Positions 6,358 to 14,287 of a stretch of 32,211 nt of DNA are shown piece after piece. Origin of the DNA: an uncultured Oscillibacter sp. (GTDB lineage: Bacteria > Bacillota > Clostridia > Oscillospirales > Oscillospiraceae); the NCBI GenBank assembly GCA_947244595.1, contig CAMXKT010000010.1, forward strand, positions 1 to 32,211. Direction: 5' to 3'. Both the position numbers and the translations under genes were made by a program. The notes beneath the pieces were generated by a model. That model had not been told where the DNA came from, ran no database searches, and saw only the letters and a list, made by a program, of their open reading frames with translations. Positions within the stretch are counted from its first letter, which is position 1. Each line of letters opens with the position of its first letter.

Positions 6358-6672
6358 TTACTCCCTCCAAAGCGCGGCGAACCGCGCCGCGTCAAATTCC
6401 GGATTCACCGTCTCCGCCGGGGAGCGGCGGTCCTCCGGGCCGCCCTCCGCCAGACGCCGGAGCAGGCGGTCCATCTGCCGCCCCGTCAGGTCCGCCAGAA
6501 CCTCCGTCTCGTCTCCATAGATCTGCTCCCCCTGAAAGAAGCAGCACTCGGCCAAAATCCGCCCGTTGCACAAGAGCACCCGCTCAAGAGGGTCCTCCGC
6601 CTCCCGGCACTGCCGCCAGAGCTCCAGCAGCCGCCCGGCCGTCAGGGGCCGCAGCTCGTCCAGGTCTCTCAT
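6358..6672 (-). CDS. Small protein in the tail-assembly chaperone position
   Basis: A 104-aa soluble, charged protein (MRDLDELRPLTAGRLLELWRQ at its start, ending FDAARFAALWRE). It overlaps the tail-tube gene by four bases (ATGA) and lies five bases before the putative tape-measure start. In PBSX the gene here is XkdN, a tail-assembly chaperone, but I see no clear sequence match. No slippery sequence for a programmed frameshift was recognised. Function is inferred from position only. Confidence 0.6.
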   Translation of the reverse strand: MRDLDELRPLTAGRLLELWRQCREAEDPLERVLLCNGRILAECCFFQGEQIYGDETEVLADLTGRQMDRLLRRLAEGGPEDRRSPAETVNPEFDAARFAALWRE

Positions 6673-7052
6673 GCGGAGGTCTCGATGCGCCGGGCCGCCA
6701 CCACGGTGACCTTCTCCGCCACCATGGCGTTGAGCTTCCCGTCCTCCTCGATGCCGCTCCACTGGCAGTCGCTGTAAATGACCCGGCGGTCCGGCTTGCA
6801 GATCACCAGGGAGAAGTTTTTCATGTCGTAGAAGTTGATGCCGTCGGATATGGCGCTGTCCGTGGCATAGAGCCTGGTCAGCTCCAGGGTATAGCGCTTC
6901 TGCCCCTCGATGGTAGCCACCGGCTCGCTTTCGCCGAAGGCCTCCACACTCTGAGAGGTCTTGGACGCCTTGGCGGTGTAGCTCTGAACCACCGCCACCT
7001 TTCTGCCGTCCATCTCCAGATAGATGTCGGCGCTGGTGGGAAATCCCGTCAT
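6669..7052 (-). CDS. Phage tail tube protein (XkdM-like)
   Basis: 127 aa. Tail tube proteins stack as hexamers inside the sheath. The N-terminus (TGFPTSADIYLEMDGRKVA) and the following strands (VQSYTAKASKTSQSVEAFGES, then KRYTLELTRLYA) are typical of the XkdM/tube family, as is the position directly behind the sheath gene. The second ATG is chosen: GAGGGGG lies seven bases before it, while the first in-frame ATG at 7070 overlaps the end of the sheath gene and has no ribosome site. Confidence 0.85.
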   Translation of the reverse strand: MTGFPTSADIYLEMDGRKVAVVQSYTAKASKTSQSVEAFGESEPVATIEGQKRYTLELTRLYATDSAISDGINFYDMKNFSLVICKPDRRVIYSDCQWSGIEEDGKLNAMVAEKVTVVAARRIETSA

Positions 7053-7066
7053 TGTTGTTCCCCCTC

Positions 7067-8125
7067 TCAAATCTCAATGTGGACGGTCAGCCGCACCTGG
7101 TTCAGCCCGTGGGCCACGGCGAAACCGAACTCCACCAGGCACACCGTGGGGTCCTCCGCCGAGGCGGTGACGGAAACCTCGTCATAGCCGTCGATGATCT
7201 CCGCCGCCAGCTTCTTTTCCAGCTCCACGATGACCTGGGACCGGATGGCCGCCCGATTCCGGGCGTTGTTCTTGCTCCGGGAAAAGCGGCTCCGCAGGGC
7301 GGACCGCACCGACGGGATCACGTCGTCCACGATCATGATGGTGGTCAGTTCCCGCCACGTAGCGTCCGCCGCGCCGCCGGTCTTGGTCCGGGTGGTGACG
7401 CCCCGCACCGGGGACACCACCCCCGCCACGCACTCCAGGGGGGTCACGCCGCCCCGGACCAGCAGGTCGATGTCGTTGTCGCTGTAATCCGCCGCCAGGC
7501 CCGTCAGGCCCTTGACCTTCACCCCGTTCAGGGGTACCGCCGGGTCGGAGCCGGAAGCCGCCAGGGCCGCCACCGCCGCCGCGGCGAATACGCCGGACAG
7601 GGGCTTTCCCGCTCCGTCCAGGGCGTCGGGGCCCACCAGCACCACACGCTCGCTGTTCAGCGCCGCCGCCCGGCTCACCAGGTCGGAAACCTCCGCCCCG
7701 GCGCAGCCCACCACGGCAATGCGCTCATGCCGGAGGCCGGAAGCCTCCTCCACGGCCCCTCGAAGGGCCTGGTGGACTGCCTCCTCGCCGCTGTCGCAGA
7801 CCAGGACCTGTACGTCCTCCTTCCCCAGGACGGCGAAGGCCCGGGCGTAGTCCTCCGTTCCGCCGGTGTCCGCCACCCGGACCGCCGTCACGGCGGACGC
7901 GCCGTTTTCAAACAGCAGCCGCAGAATGGTGCTCATGCCCGCCGTCTCATCCTCGCCGAAGACGGAGACCCCGGCGGCCCAGCCCGTCACGGTGACGGGT
8001 TTGTCCGCCGTGCCCTTGACGGCCTTGGCCGCCACGCCGACGGTCCGTGCCGCCTGGCCCCCGGATATCACCGAGGAGGTGTCGTAGATCGAGTAAATCC
8101 CCGGCCGCTCATGCAGATTGTTCAC
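7067..8125 (-). CDS. Phage tail sheath protein (XkdK-like)
   Basis: 352 aa. The sheath contracts to drive the tube into the target and defines this as a contractile (myophage-type) tail. The N-terminus has RPGIYSIYDTSS, normal for sheath starts. The centre has the ADYSDNDIDLLVRGGVTPLE and GVTTRTKTGG segments, and the C-terminus has ELTTIMIVDDVIPSVRSALRSRF and the final beta strand VRLTVHIEI. GTG start with AAAGGGG upstream; it overlaps the preceding gene by 17 bases. The length is short but within the range of PBSX-like sheaths. Confidence 0.95.
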   Translation of the reverse strand: MNNLHERPGIYSIYDTSSVISGGQAARTVGVAAKAVKGTADKPVTVTGWAAGVSVFGEDETAGMSTILRLLFENGASAVTAVRVADTGGTEDYARAFAVLGKEDVQVLVCDSGEEAVHQALRGAVEEASGLRHERIAVVGCAGAEVSDLVSRAAALNSERVVLVGPDALDGAGKPLSGVFAAAAVAALAASGSDPAVPLNGVKVKGLTGLAADYSDNDIDLLVRGGVTPLECVAGVVSPVRGVTTRTKTGGAADATWRELTTIMIVDDVIPSVRSALRSRFSRSKNNARNRAAIRSQVIVELEKKLAAEIIDGYDEVSVTASAEDPTVCLVEFGFAVAHGLNQVRLTVHIEI

Positions 8126-8609
8126 TTCGCAAAACCCCTTTCAATACGAAATCCAGGAACTCCGTCTCCTGGTCCCCCCGCTCCGCCAGGAACAGCGCCT
8201 CGCATCGGAGCTTCCCCCGCCGGAGGAACAACCCCGTCTGCTTTTCCCAGGTCAGGGCCTCCCAGCTCAATTCTCCCGGGCGGATGCCCTCCGGCAGCTT
8301 TCCCAGCAGCGCGGCCGCCGCCGTCTCGGCTCCCTCCTCGCACTCCGCGGCCCGCTGGGCCCGGATGTCCACAGAGATCACGCCCTCCAGCCGCTTGCCG
8401 TAGACCTCCCGGACCTGTCCGCCGCTCCGGGTTTCTCCCAGGTATCCGCAAAAGCCCAGAGCCCGGCCCTCCGCCGTTTCTACGGAGACGGTGGCCAGGG
8501 CCGCTTTTCGCTCCTGGGCCCACTTGCCGGGGAAGGCGGCCTCCGCCTGCAGCCCCTCTCGCTTCAAGACGGAGATCACCGCGTCCCGGATCTGTCTTAA
8601 CTCCTTCAT
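8109..8609 (-). CDS. Tail completion/terminator-type protein (XkdI/XkdJ position)
   Basis: A 166-aa soluble protein starting MKELRQIRDAVISVLKREG. This opening, with a helix followed by beta strands (KAALATVSVETAEG, then LEGVISVDIRAQRAAECEEG), is common in tail terminator proteins that cap the tail tube and dock it to the head. It overlaps the upstream connector gene by four bases (ATGA) and the sheath gene by 17. Assignment rests on fold-like pattern and gene order. Confidence 0.6.
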   Translation of the reverse strand: MKELRQIRDAVISVLKREGLQAEAAFPGKWAQERKAALATVSVETAEGRALGFCGYLGETRSGGQVREVYGKRLEGVISVDIRAQRAAECEEGAETAAAALLGKLPEGIRPGELSWEALTWEKQTGLFLRRGKLRCEALFLAERGDQETEFLDFVLKGVLRSEQSA

Positions 8610-8923
8610 TCCGCCTCCCTCGCCCGTTCCAGCACGGCCCGCCAGTGGCTGAGCGACCCGCCGATGTAGTGGGGCCGTCCGCTCCGCGCCCGGAAGCGCC
8701 GCCCGTTCCAGTCTACCTGGTCCCCGGTCCTCACGGGGGCCTTTCCCAGGTACAGCCACAGCCGCCCGTCCAACCCCCCGATGGGGGACGGCTCCGGCCC
8801 GCTCTCGCTCCGTGACCTCATCGGCTGGAGGAAGGCCCGGACGGTCTCCGCTGTTTCGTCCCGGCGCTCCACCGAGACCTCCTGCCCGTACCGGCGGAGG
8901 ATCTCGTCCACCCAATGGGTCAT
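8606..8923 (-). CDS. Head-tail joining protein (XkdH position)
   Basis: A 105-aa protein, starting MTHWVDEILRRYGQEVSVE and containing FLQPMRSRSES and DQVDWNGRRFRARSGRPHYIGGSLSHW. The arrangement resembles small head-closure proteins: an N-terminal helix, then a beta barrel beginning with a QP motif. The reading frame is open further upstream, but ATG at 8923 overlaps the previous stop as ATGA, the pattern used throughout this operon, so the short form is chosen. Confidence 0.7.
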   Translation of the reverse strand: MTHWVDEILRRYGQEVSVERRDETAETVRAFLQPMRSRSESGPEPSPIGGLDGRLWLYLGKAPVRTGDQVDWNGRRFRARSGRPHYIGGSLSHWRAVLERAREAE

Positions 8924-9273
8924 CCTTCCACCCCCTGGGCCCAGAGCCCCGCCGCCCGGACGTAGGGTTCCATCAGCCATTCCGCCGCCTGCCGGAGCCG
9001 CTCCGCCCGCCGGGTGCGGTCCCCGCCGCTTTCCAGGCTTACGGAGACGTCTCCCGCGGAGAAGGAGGCCACGCCCTCTCCCGCCGCCAGGTCCGCCGCC
9101 GCCGTGAAGGCGGCGGCGCAGGGCAGGGCCTCGCCGCAGTCCGCCGCCGTCAGGCCCTCCCGAAGGCGGTCCAGCCAGGCCCGCTCCGCCGCCAGGCAAA
9201 GGGACTCCAGCAACGTTTGGTCCGCTGCGCCTCCGGCCGCCGCCAGGGCCAGCGCCAAGATCTGTTCTTTCAT
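8920..9273 (-). CDS. Head-tail connector protein (gp6/YqbG-like)
   Basis: A 117-aa protein of mostly helices (LLESLCLAAERAWLDRLREG, then RAERLRQAAEWLMEPYVRAAGLW). It is located between the capsid gene and the head-tail joining gene, where PBSX-like phages carry a small helical connector that adds to the portal ring. It starts seven bases after the capsid stop. The assignment is by position, size and helical character. It is intact. Confidence 0.6.
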   Translation of the reverse strand: MKEQILALALAAAGGAADQTLLESLCLAAERAWLDRLREGLTAADCGEALPCAAAFTAAADLAAGEGVASFSAGDVSVSLESGGDRTRRAERLRQAAEWLMEPYVRAAGLWAQGVEG

Positions 9274-9280
9274 GTCCCCG

Positions 9281-10321
9281 TCAGCCCTGAGACGGAGTTC
9301 CGCCGCCGCCCGCGCTCAGTTTCAGCACCTTGGACGCGTCGGTGAACAGCTTGGCGAAGCCGGAGATGGAGGTGATGGCCGCCCGCTCCAGCTGCCGGTC
9401 GATGAGCTTGTCGTACTCCACCGTCACCTCGCCGCCGATTACCTGCTCCAGGGCGTAGCGCTTGTCCAGGCCGATGATGGTCCCCGCGGGCATGGCGTTC
9501 GTTCTCAGCAGCTTGGCCCCCAGGGGCGTGGACAGGGTCCCCGTGCCCTGGAAGTTCAGCCCTGTCAGGGGGTTCTGGAATTCCTTGAGCTTTAAGAGCT
9601 TCAGCATAGTGTCGCCCCCCACCAGCAGGGTGTTCATGGTGTAGGGGTCGAACTTGTTCCAGAACTCCAGCAGCGCGTCGTAGGTCAGCTCGCCGCTGTG
9701 GGTGATGACCTCGGCGGGGTTCTTGTTTCCGTCCCCCTCCGTCAGCACCTTGATGGCGTCTTGAAGGTGCATCTTCCCGATGTAGGCCCCGATCTGCCGC
9801 AGGGTCACGGAGAACAGGTCCAGCCGCTGGAAGCGGATGGCCTCATAGGAGGCCACCAGCATCCGTCCCCGCTTCTGGAGCTTGACCAGATTCTCCTGGG
9901 TCTGGACGGAGGTCTCGGGGATGCCGGCCCCCTCCTCCACGGGGAGCAGCTTTTTTTGGTCCTCCGTGGGCACGGAGGCGATGGAGCGGTAATCCATCCC
10001 GTCGAACTTGGTCACCGTGGCGGTGATGTCCGGCAGGATGCCCCCCTCCTCCAGTCCCTGGCGCACCACCCGGGACACGAACTCCGGGAACAGCACCGAG
10101 GACTCCGTGGTGTGGAAGAACTTCTCCACCGGGTCGCTGTCCGCCCCCTTGACGTGAATGTCGAAGCGCTTCAGCTGCCGCTGGAAGGCGTCCAGGCCCT
10201 CCACGGCGGTGCCCCGATAGCGCTCGCTGGGGTCCAGCTCCTCCAGCGCCTGGGTGAAGCTCTTCCCGCCGCGGCCGTACATCCCTTTTTCCAGCCGCAC
10301 GTTCTCAAAATGATAGCTCAT
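9281..10321 (-). CDS. Major capsid protein (XkdG-like, HK97 fold expected)
   Basis: 346 aa. The middle and C-terminal parts are typical of PBSX-type capsid proteins: FHTTESSVLFPEFVSRVVRQG, AGIPETSVQTQENLVKLQKRGR, LTYDALLEFWNKFDPYTMNTLLVGGDT, and LDKRYALEQVIGGEVTVEYDKLIDRQ. ATG at 10321 is chosen, 7-8 bases after GGAGG; the frame is open a further 18 codons upstream with no ribosome site and would overlap the XkdF-like gene. No separate scaffold gene is visible. It follows the XkdF-like gene by 50 bases. Confidence 0.9.
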   Translation of the reverse strand: MSYHFENVRLEKGMYGRGGKSFTQALEELDPSERYRGTAVEGLDAFQRQLKRFDIHVKGADSDPVEKFFHTTESSVLFPEFVSRVVRQGLEEGGILPDITATVTKFDGMDYRSIASVPTEDQKKLLPVEEGAGIPETSVQTQENLVKLQKRGRMLVASYEAIRFQRLDLFSVTLRQIGAYIGKMHLQDAIKVLTEGDGNKNPAEVITHSGELTYDALLEFWNKFDPYTMNTLLVGGDTMLKLLKLKEFQNPLTGLNFQGTGTLSTPLGAKLLRTNAMPAGTIIGLDKRYALEQVIGGEVTVEYDKLIDRQLERAAITSISGFAKLFTDASKVLKLSAGGGGTPSQG

Positions 10322-10371
10322 CGCTTTTTCCTCCTTCAATCTATCCGGCACGGGGCCCCGCCCCGTCGGCC

Positions 10372-11235
10372 TCAAACCAAAAACGCCTCCGCGTCCTCCG
10401 CCTGTCCGGCGTTCCGCTGCCGCAGCTGCACCGGGGCGGGAAACCGCTTTGCCGCCCGGCTCTCAAAGCTCCTCCGCAGTTCCAAAAGCTCCGGCTCCTC
10501 CAGCCGCTCCGCCGCCTTGGCGAAGATTTCTCCGTCCAGCCCATCGTCCGCCAGCATCGCCAGGCGCACCACCTCCCGCCGCAGATGCCGGAGGTACTTC
10601 CGCCCCAGCTCCGCTTCCTTATGGAGCGTCAGGTCCTTCTCCCGCTCCTGGCCGAAGCGCTTCAGCACCCCCGCCTCTCTCTGGGCGGGCACCGCCACGA
10701 AGGACCACTCATAGGCGTCCGTGATGTCCTTCAGCTCCCGGAAGCACAGTCCCCCGTCGTAGGTTTCCCCCGGCACGTGGGCGCAGCCGCCGTCCTCCGC
10801 GCCGCAGGTGGAGCACACGCTCCGTCCCGCGCTGCACCCCACGCTGACCTCTTTTTTGATGCCCCCCTCGATCTCGGCGATGAGGTCCTCGTTTTTCTCC
10901 GTCCGCAGCAGATAGGCCCAGCCTTTCAGCCAGCGGTACTCGTCCCCCGCCTGGGTTCTCCGGCCGGGCTCCCGGACCACCTCGGTCTTAAAAAGCCGGG
11001 CCGTCTGCCCCCGGGCGCTCCACTGGTGGTCAAAGATGCCGCTCTTTCCCACAAACAGCTCTCCCAGCCGCTCCAGAGCCTCGCCGTCGAAGCGCTCAAA
11101 GTCCCGGTCCACCTCATTGTCGCACAGCCGCAGAGTGAATACATACACCTGCTCCGCCGTCAGCTCCGTCTTGCTGAGGCCGTTGATCAGAGCCAGGTCC
11201 TCCGCCGCGACCTCGATTCCCTTCCAGTCCTCCAT
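10372..11235 (-). CDS. XkdF-like protein, putative prohead protease
   Basis: 287 aa, in the place of XkdF between portal and capsid, where PBSX-like elements carry the presumed maturation protease. Visible features: KSGIFDHQW at about residue 65, a cysteine-rich stretch GCSAGRSVCSTCGAEDGGCAH that could bind zinc, and FRELKDITDAYEWSFVAVPAQ, a pattern seen in phage prohead-protease-type proteins. The last third is helical and may act as scaffold. The start is ATG at 11235, because GGGAGGAAGG lies directly before it; the ATG five codons earlier includes this ribosome site in the coding sequence. Catalytic residues cannot be assigned by eye. Confidence 0.7.
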   Translation of the reverse strand: MEDWKGIEVAAEDLALINGLSKTELTAEQVYVFTLRLCDNEVDRDFERFDGEALERLGELFVGKSGIFDHQWSARGQTARLFKTEVVREPGRRTQAGDEYRWLKGWAYLLRTEKNEDLIAEIEGGIKKEVSVGCSAGRSVCSTCGAEDGGCAHVPGETYDGGLCFRELKDITDAYEWSFVAVPAQREAGVLKRFGQEREKDLTLHKEAELGRKYLRHLRREVVRLAMLADDGLDGEIFAKAAERLEEPELLELRRSFESRAAKRFPAPVQLRQRNAGQAEDAEAFLV

Positions 11236-11253
11236 GTTCCTTCCTCCCATCTC

Positions 11254-12414
11254 TCACGCCTCTGCGGCGTCGTTCTCGATCCGCAGCTTCCTGGCCTGTT
11301 CCCGGTACAGGGCCGCCCGGGCCTCCTCCACCTCGTCCTGGAGGTTGATGTCGTCCCAGACCACCCGGAAGCCGCAGGGATAGCCCCGCATCCGCAGCCA
11401 CAGCCTGCACACCCGCTCCACCACCGGCGTCAGCGTCCGCCGCAGGGCGGTGACCTCCGTGGTGAGCATGTCCGCCTGCTGGCTGCTCATCCGCTCCGTA
11501 GAGTTCCAGGTCAAGCCCAGCATAAAAGGCGGAATGCCCGTCTTGGCCACGATCTGCTCCAGAATCTGCCGCACGGGGACCTGGCTGTCCAAAACCGGCG
11601 CGTCCGCCCCGATGACCCGGATATTCACGTCTCCCGCCGCCACGAAGTCCCGGACGCTGCCGCCCCGGGTTTCCCGCATGGCCCGGGACCACTCCCCGGC
11701 CAGCAGCTTCCCCCGCTCCGCGGCCCCCTCGCCCCCCTGACAGGTGACGGCGAAGCGGAGATTCCCGCACCGCTCCCAGTTCACCCCGATGGTGTGGTAG
11801 ATTTTCATCAGAATGTCCGCCAAAAAGGGCAGGGACCGCAGCAAAGACACCCCGTAGGGGTTCTCCGCCTCCGGGTTCAGCGGCGTGAACAGAATCAGAT
11901 CCTGATAGGGAAGCTGTGCCATCCGCCCCCGCTCGTCGGGCCCCCAGACGGTGAAGGCCAGGGGGTTCTCCCCCTCCCGGATCTCGATGTCCTCCACCCG
12001 GCCGCACAGCAGGGCGGCAATGTCCCGATTCCCCAGGGCGGGGACGATCTCCCCCACCGCCCGCCCGCAGGTCAAAAGGGAATCCAGATAGCAGTCCAGA
12101 AAGGCGTTCAGACCGAACTGCCCCCGCCCCGTGGGCACGGTCCGCAAAAACTCCCCCAACTCCCGTTCCGCCGCCCTGTCCTCACAGGAGACCGTCACGC
12201 CCCCCGCCATGCGGATAAGCTTGTAGATCGCCGCGTCCACCACCGGCACGGCCTCCCGCACCGCCCGGTAGAGCCGGGCCTCCCCGTTGCGCAGGGGCAC
12301 GTACTCCCCCAGCATGCCGAAGGGGTGCTTCTCCCAGTTTCGAAGCTGTACCGCCGCCGGTCTTGTCTCCGCCGCCTGCTTTTTCCGCCGCTTCAACGCT
12401 CCATCTCCTCTCAA
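11254..12414 (-). CDS. Phage portal protein
   Basis: 386 aa. The portal ring is the DNA entry gate of the head. The typical succession is present: an N-terminal wing (YRAVREAVPVVDAAIYKLIRMAGG), GRAVGEIVPALGN, LILFTPLNPEAENPYGVSLLRSLPF, then the stem region RQILEQIVAKTGIPPFMLGLTW followed by a long helix (SSQQADMLTTEVTALRRTLTP) and a C-terminal clip. It overlaps the large-terminase stop by four bases (ATGA), showing tight coupling. Confidence 0.9.
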   Translation of the reverse strand: MRGDGALKRRKKQAAETRPAAVQLRNWEKHPFGMLGEYVPLRNGEARLYRAVREAVPVVDAAIYKLIRMAGGVTVSCEDRAAERELGEFLRTVPTGRGQFGLNAFLDCYLDSLLTCGRAVGEIVPALGNRDIAALLCGRVEDIEIREGENPLAFTVWGPDERGRMAQLPYQDLILFTPLNPEAENPYGVSLLRSLPFLADILMKIYHTIGVNWERCGNLRFAVTCQGGEGAAERGKLLAGEWSRAMRETRGGSVRDFVAAGDVNIRVIGADAPVLDSQVPVRQILEQIVAKTGIPPFMLGLTWNSTERMSSQQADMLTTEVTALRRTLTPVVERVCRLWLRMRGYPCGFRVVWDDINLQDEVEEARAALYREQARKLRIENDAAEA

Positions 12415-13667
12415 AACACGTCCTCCCGCTCCACCGCCAGGGCCAGAAAGCCGTCCTCCTCCCGCTCCCCCGCCAGATCCATGGCGAAGTACCGCATGTC
12501 GTCCATGGCGTGGTCGTCCTTTTTCCGGGGCGCGTCCCGCTCTCCCCGCTGCTCCCAGCAGTACTGGGAGATCTCCCGCAGACAGTCCCGGCAGCTCCTG
12601 CAGAGGACCATCCGCCCCTGCCGGAGCAGGTCCGCCGTCACCCGGAGGCCGTCGGCCACGTCGTTGTCAGCTTTGACCACCCGGAAGCCCCGCCGCCGCA
12701 GGGCCTCCATGAAGCTGGCCGCCGACGGGTCCACGATCACCCGCTGGATCTCCCGTCCTCCCGCCAGCCGCTCCAGGTCCTCTGCGTACTCCGCGTCTGT
12801 TTTCTGCCGCCCCTCTTTCCTGGAGTCGTAATAAAACTCCTTCGTCCGGTACCACACCCCGTCCCGGAGGCCCCACAGCCCGAAGGAGGCCGGGTTCACC
12901 GTCCCGTAGTCCGCCGAGATACGCCACGCGAAGAACCCACCTTCTGGGACCTCCGCCGCGTCCCGCGACCGGTCGAAGAAGTCGTAGATCAGCCCCTCCG
13001 CCGCCGTCCACTCCCCCAGCACGAACCGCCGGTAGAAGGCCCCGGAGTAGTTCCGCCGGTAGCGCTCCCGAATCCGCTCCGTCAAAACCGGGTTGTCTTC
13101 CATGGTGAAGTGGAGCCGCAGGGCCCGCCGTTCCTCCGCCTTTAAGATCCACTCCTGGTAAAACCAGTGCCCGGGCCCCTCCGGATTGCAGTTGAACCAC
13201 AGCCTGCTTCCCGGCACGCTGCACCGGGCCGCCGCCTGCTCCACGAAGGACCGGGGCATCAGCGCCGCCTCGTCCAGCAGCACTCCCGCCAGGGTGCTCC
13301 CCTGGATCAGGGCCGCGCTGGACTCGTCCCGCCCGCCGAAGAGCAAAAAGGTATTCTCGTGCCCTCCAAACCGTACGGTCAGCGTGTTTTCCCCCCGCCG
13401 CTCCCGGACGTCCATGCCCAGCCGCCGGAGATAGGGGGCCAGCTCCGTCAGCAGGTTTCGCCGCACCGAGACGATGGTTTTCCCGCAGATCCCAAACTGC
13501 TTCCCGTTAAAGTCCGCCTGAGCCCATAAGAAGAAGCTGAGCCCCGTGGCAAAGGTCTTCCCGCTGCGGACCGCCCCGTCGCAGATGACGGCCTCCCACC
13601 GGGGGTCCTGCCACCAGGTCAGGACCCGGAGCTGCTTGGCCGAGAACCGGGGCCCCTTATTCGCCAT
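12411..13667 (-). CDS. Terminase large subunit (PBSX XtmB-like)
   Basis: 418 aa, the ATP-driven DNA packaging motor and nuclease. Walker A is GAVRSGKT (31-38) and Walker B is GVLLDEA (128-134). The C-terminal RNase H-like nuclease shows acidic residues in ADYGTVNP (D253), VIVDPSAAS (D312) and HAMDDMRY. The NCNPEGPGHWFYQEW segment after the ATPase core is typical of this terminase group. All key residues are present, so the protein is probably functional. It overlaps the small terminase gene by 11 bases. Confidence 0.95.
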   Translation of the reverse strand: MANKGPRFSAKQLRVLTWWQDPRWEAVICDGAVRSGKTFATGLSFFLWAQADFNGKQFGICGKTIVSVRRNLLTELAPYLRRLGMDVRERRGENTLTVRFGGHENTFLLFGGRDESSAALIQGSTLAGVLLDEAALMPRSFVEQAAARCSVPGSRLWFNCNPEGPGHWFYQEWILKAEERRALRLHFTMEDNPVLTERIRERYRRNYSGAFYRRFVLGEWTAAEGLIYDFFDRSRDAAEVPEGGFFAWRISADYGTVNPASFGLWGLRDGVWYRTKEFYYDSRKEGRQKTDAEYAEDLERLAGGREIQRVIVDPSAASFMEALRRRGFRVVKADNDVADGLRVTADLLRQGRMVLCRSCRDCLREISQYCWEQRGERDAPRKKDDHAMDDMRYFAMDLAGEREEDGFLALAVEREDVF

Positions 13668-14118
13668 AGTGTTCCTCCAGCTGTCCGGCGGCGTCCTCCA
13701 GGGCCCGGTACAGCTCCTCGGCCCCGCCGCCGCCGTGTTCGTCCAGAAGACCGTACAGGGTCTCCAGGGCCCGCACCCGGTCCACCAGCTTCACTTCCAC
13801 GCCCCCCTTGTCCGTGACCTTCAGCTCCGCTACGGCGGAGAGGTCCAGCGCCCCCGGGTCCGCCTCCTTAGGAGACAGCGCCAGCCGCGCCGCGTCGTTG
13901 GCCCTGCCGAAGGCCAGCTGAGCCAGCCGCCGGAGGACGTCCTCCCGCCGGAGCTCCCCCGCCGCGGCGCTCCGCATCTTCTCCAGCCGCCGCCGGACGC
14001 TTTTCAGGGCCAGCGCGGCGAAGCCGTCCTCCCGGCCCGCCGCCTCCGCCGCCTGCTCCGGGTCCATGGTCCGCAGGTACGCGGTACAGAACGCCCGGTT
14101 TTCCCTTCCTCGTTCCAT
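13657..14118 (-). CDS. Terminase small subunit
   Basis: 153 aa, first gene of the phage-like operon. The small subunit recognises DNA for packaging. It begins RENRAFCTAYLRTMDPEQAAEAAGRED, the N-terminal HTH pattern of PBSX-type small terminases, followed by helices (LKSVRRRLEKMRS, LRRLAQLAFGRANDAARLA) and a C-terminal oligomerisation helix. GAGGGGG eight bases before ATG supports the start. Upstream are 170 bases shared with the divergent addB promoter; no strong minus-strand promoter is obvious there. Confidence 0.9.
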   Translation of the reverse strand: MERGRENRAFCTAYLRTMDPEQAAEAAGREDGFAALALKSVRRRLEKMRSAAAGELRREDVLRRLAQLAFGRANDAARLALSPKEADPGALDLSAVAELKVTDKGGVEVKLVDRVRALETLYGLLDEHGGGGAEELYRALEDAAGQLEEHYGE

Positions 14119-14192
14119 TCTTCACTCCCCCTCATATCCCGTCTCCACTTTCCCGGATAGTTGCACGGCTCCGTACACGGCCGAAAAAAATT

Positions 14193-14223
14193 TTGCCCGG
14201 CGCGGGAAAAAATGTGCTATACT
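14193..14223 (+). promoter_or_regulatory. Probable addBA promoter (extended -10)
   Basis: TATACT at 14218-14223 is preceded by TGTGC, an extended -10 element. A weak -35, TTGCCC, lies at 14193-14198 (19-base spacing). An imperfect 11-bp tandem repeat, AGTTTGTC(G/A)AA, follows at 14225-14246. Confidence 0.65.
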
Positions 14224-14250
14224 CAGTTTGTCGAAAGTTTGTCAAAAAAC

Positions 14251-14266
14251 TGTTCCACGTGAAACC
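14251..14266 (+). promoter_or_regulatory. parS-like ParB binding site in the addB leader
   Basis: TGTTCCACGTGAAACC matches the B. subtilis parS sequence TGTTCCACGTGAAACA at 15 of 16 positions, including the full CACGTG core. It lies 28 bases downstream of the addB -10 box and 22 bases before the start codon, so it would be transcribed as part of the leader. ParB loaded here would spread over addBA and the phage-like operon. In Firmicutes parS sites cluster around the replication origin. Confidence 0.7.
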
Positions 14267-14287
14267 ATGTGCAAGGAGGCGCTTCCC

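Larger units (their letters stand above)
1432..14118 (-). mobile_element. Compact PBSX-like contractile phage particle operon (defective prophage or GTA-like)
   Basis: Eighteen consecutive minus-strand genes follow the order of PBSX-type defective myophages: small terminase, large terminase, portal, XkdF-like, capsid, connectors, sheath, tube, chaperone position, tape-measure position, LysM protein, hub, spike, gp25, baseplate J and XkdU-like. Nearly all overlap or are separated by a few bases, and none is visibly broken. No integrase, repressor, replication, holin/endolysin or tail-fibre gene is present on either side, and no att repeat of the nearby tRNA-Leu genes was found. Base composition resembles the flanking host genes. 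Confidence 0.85.
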
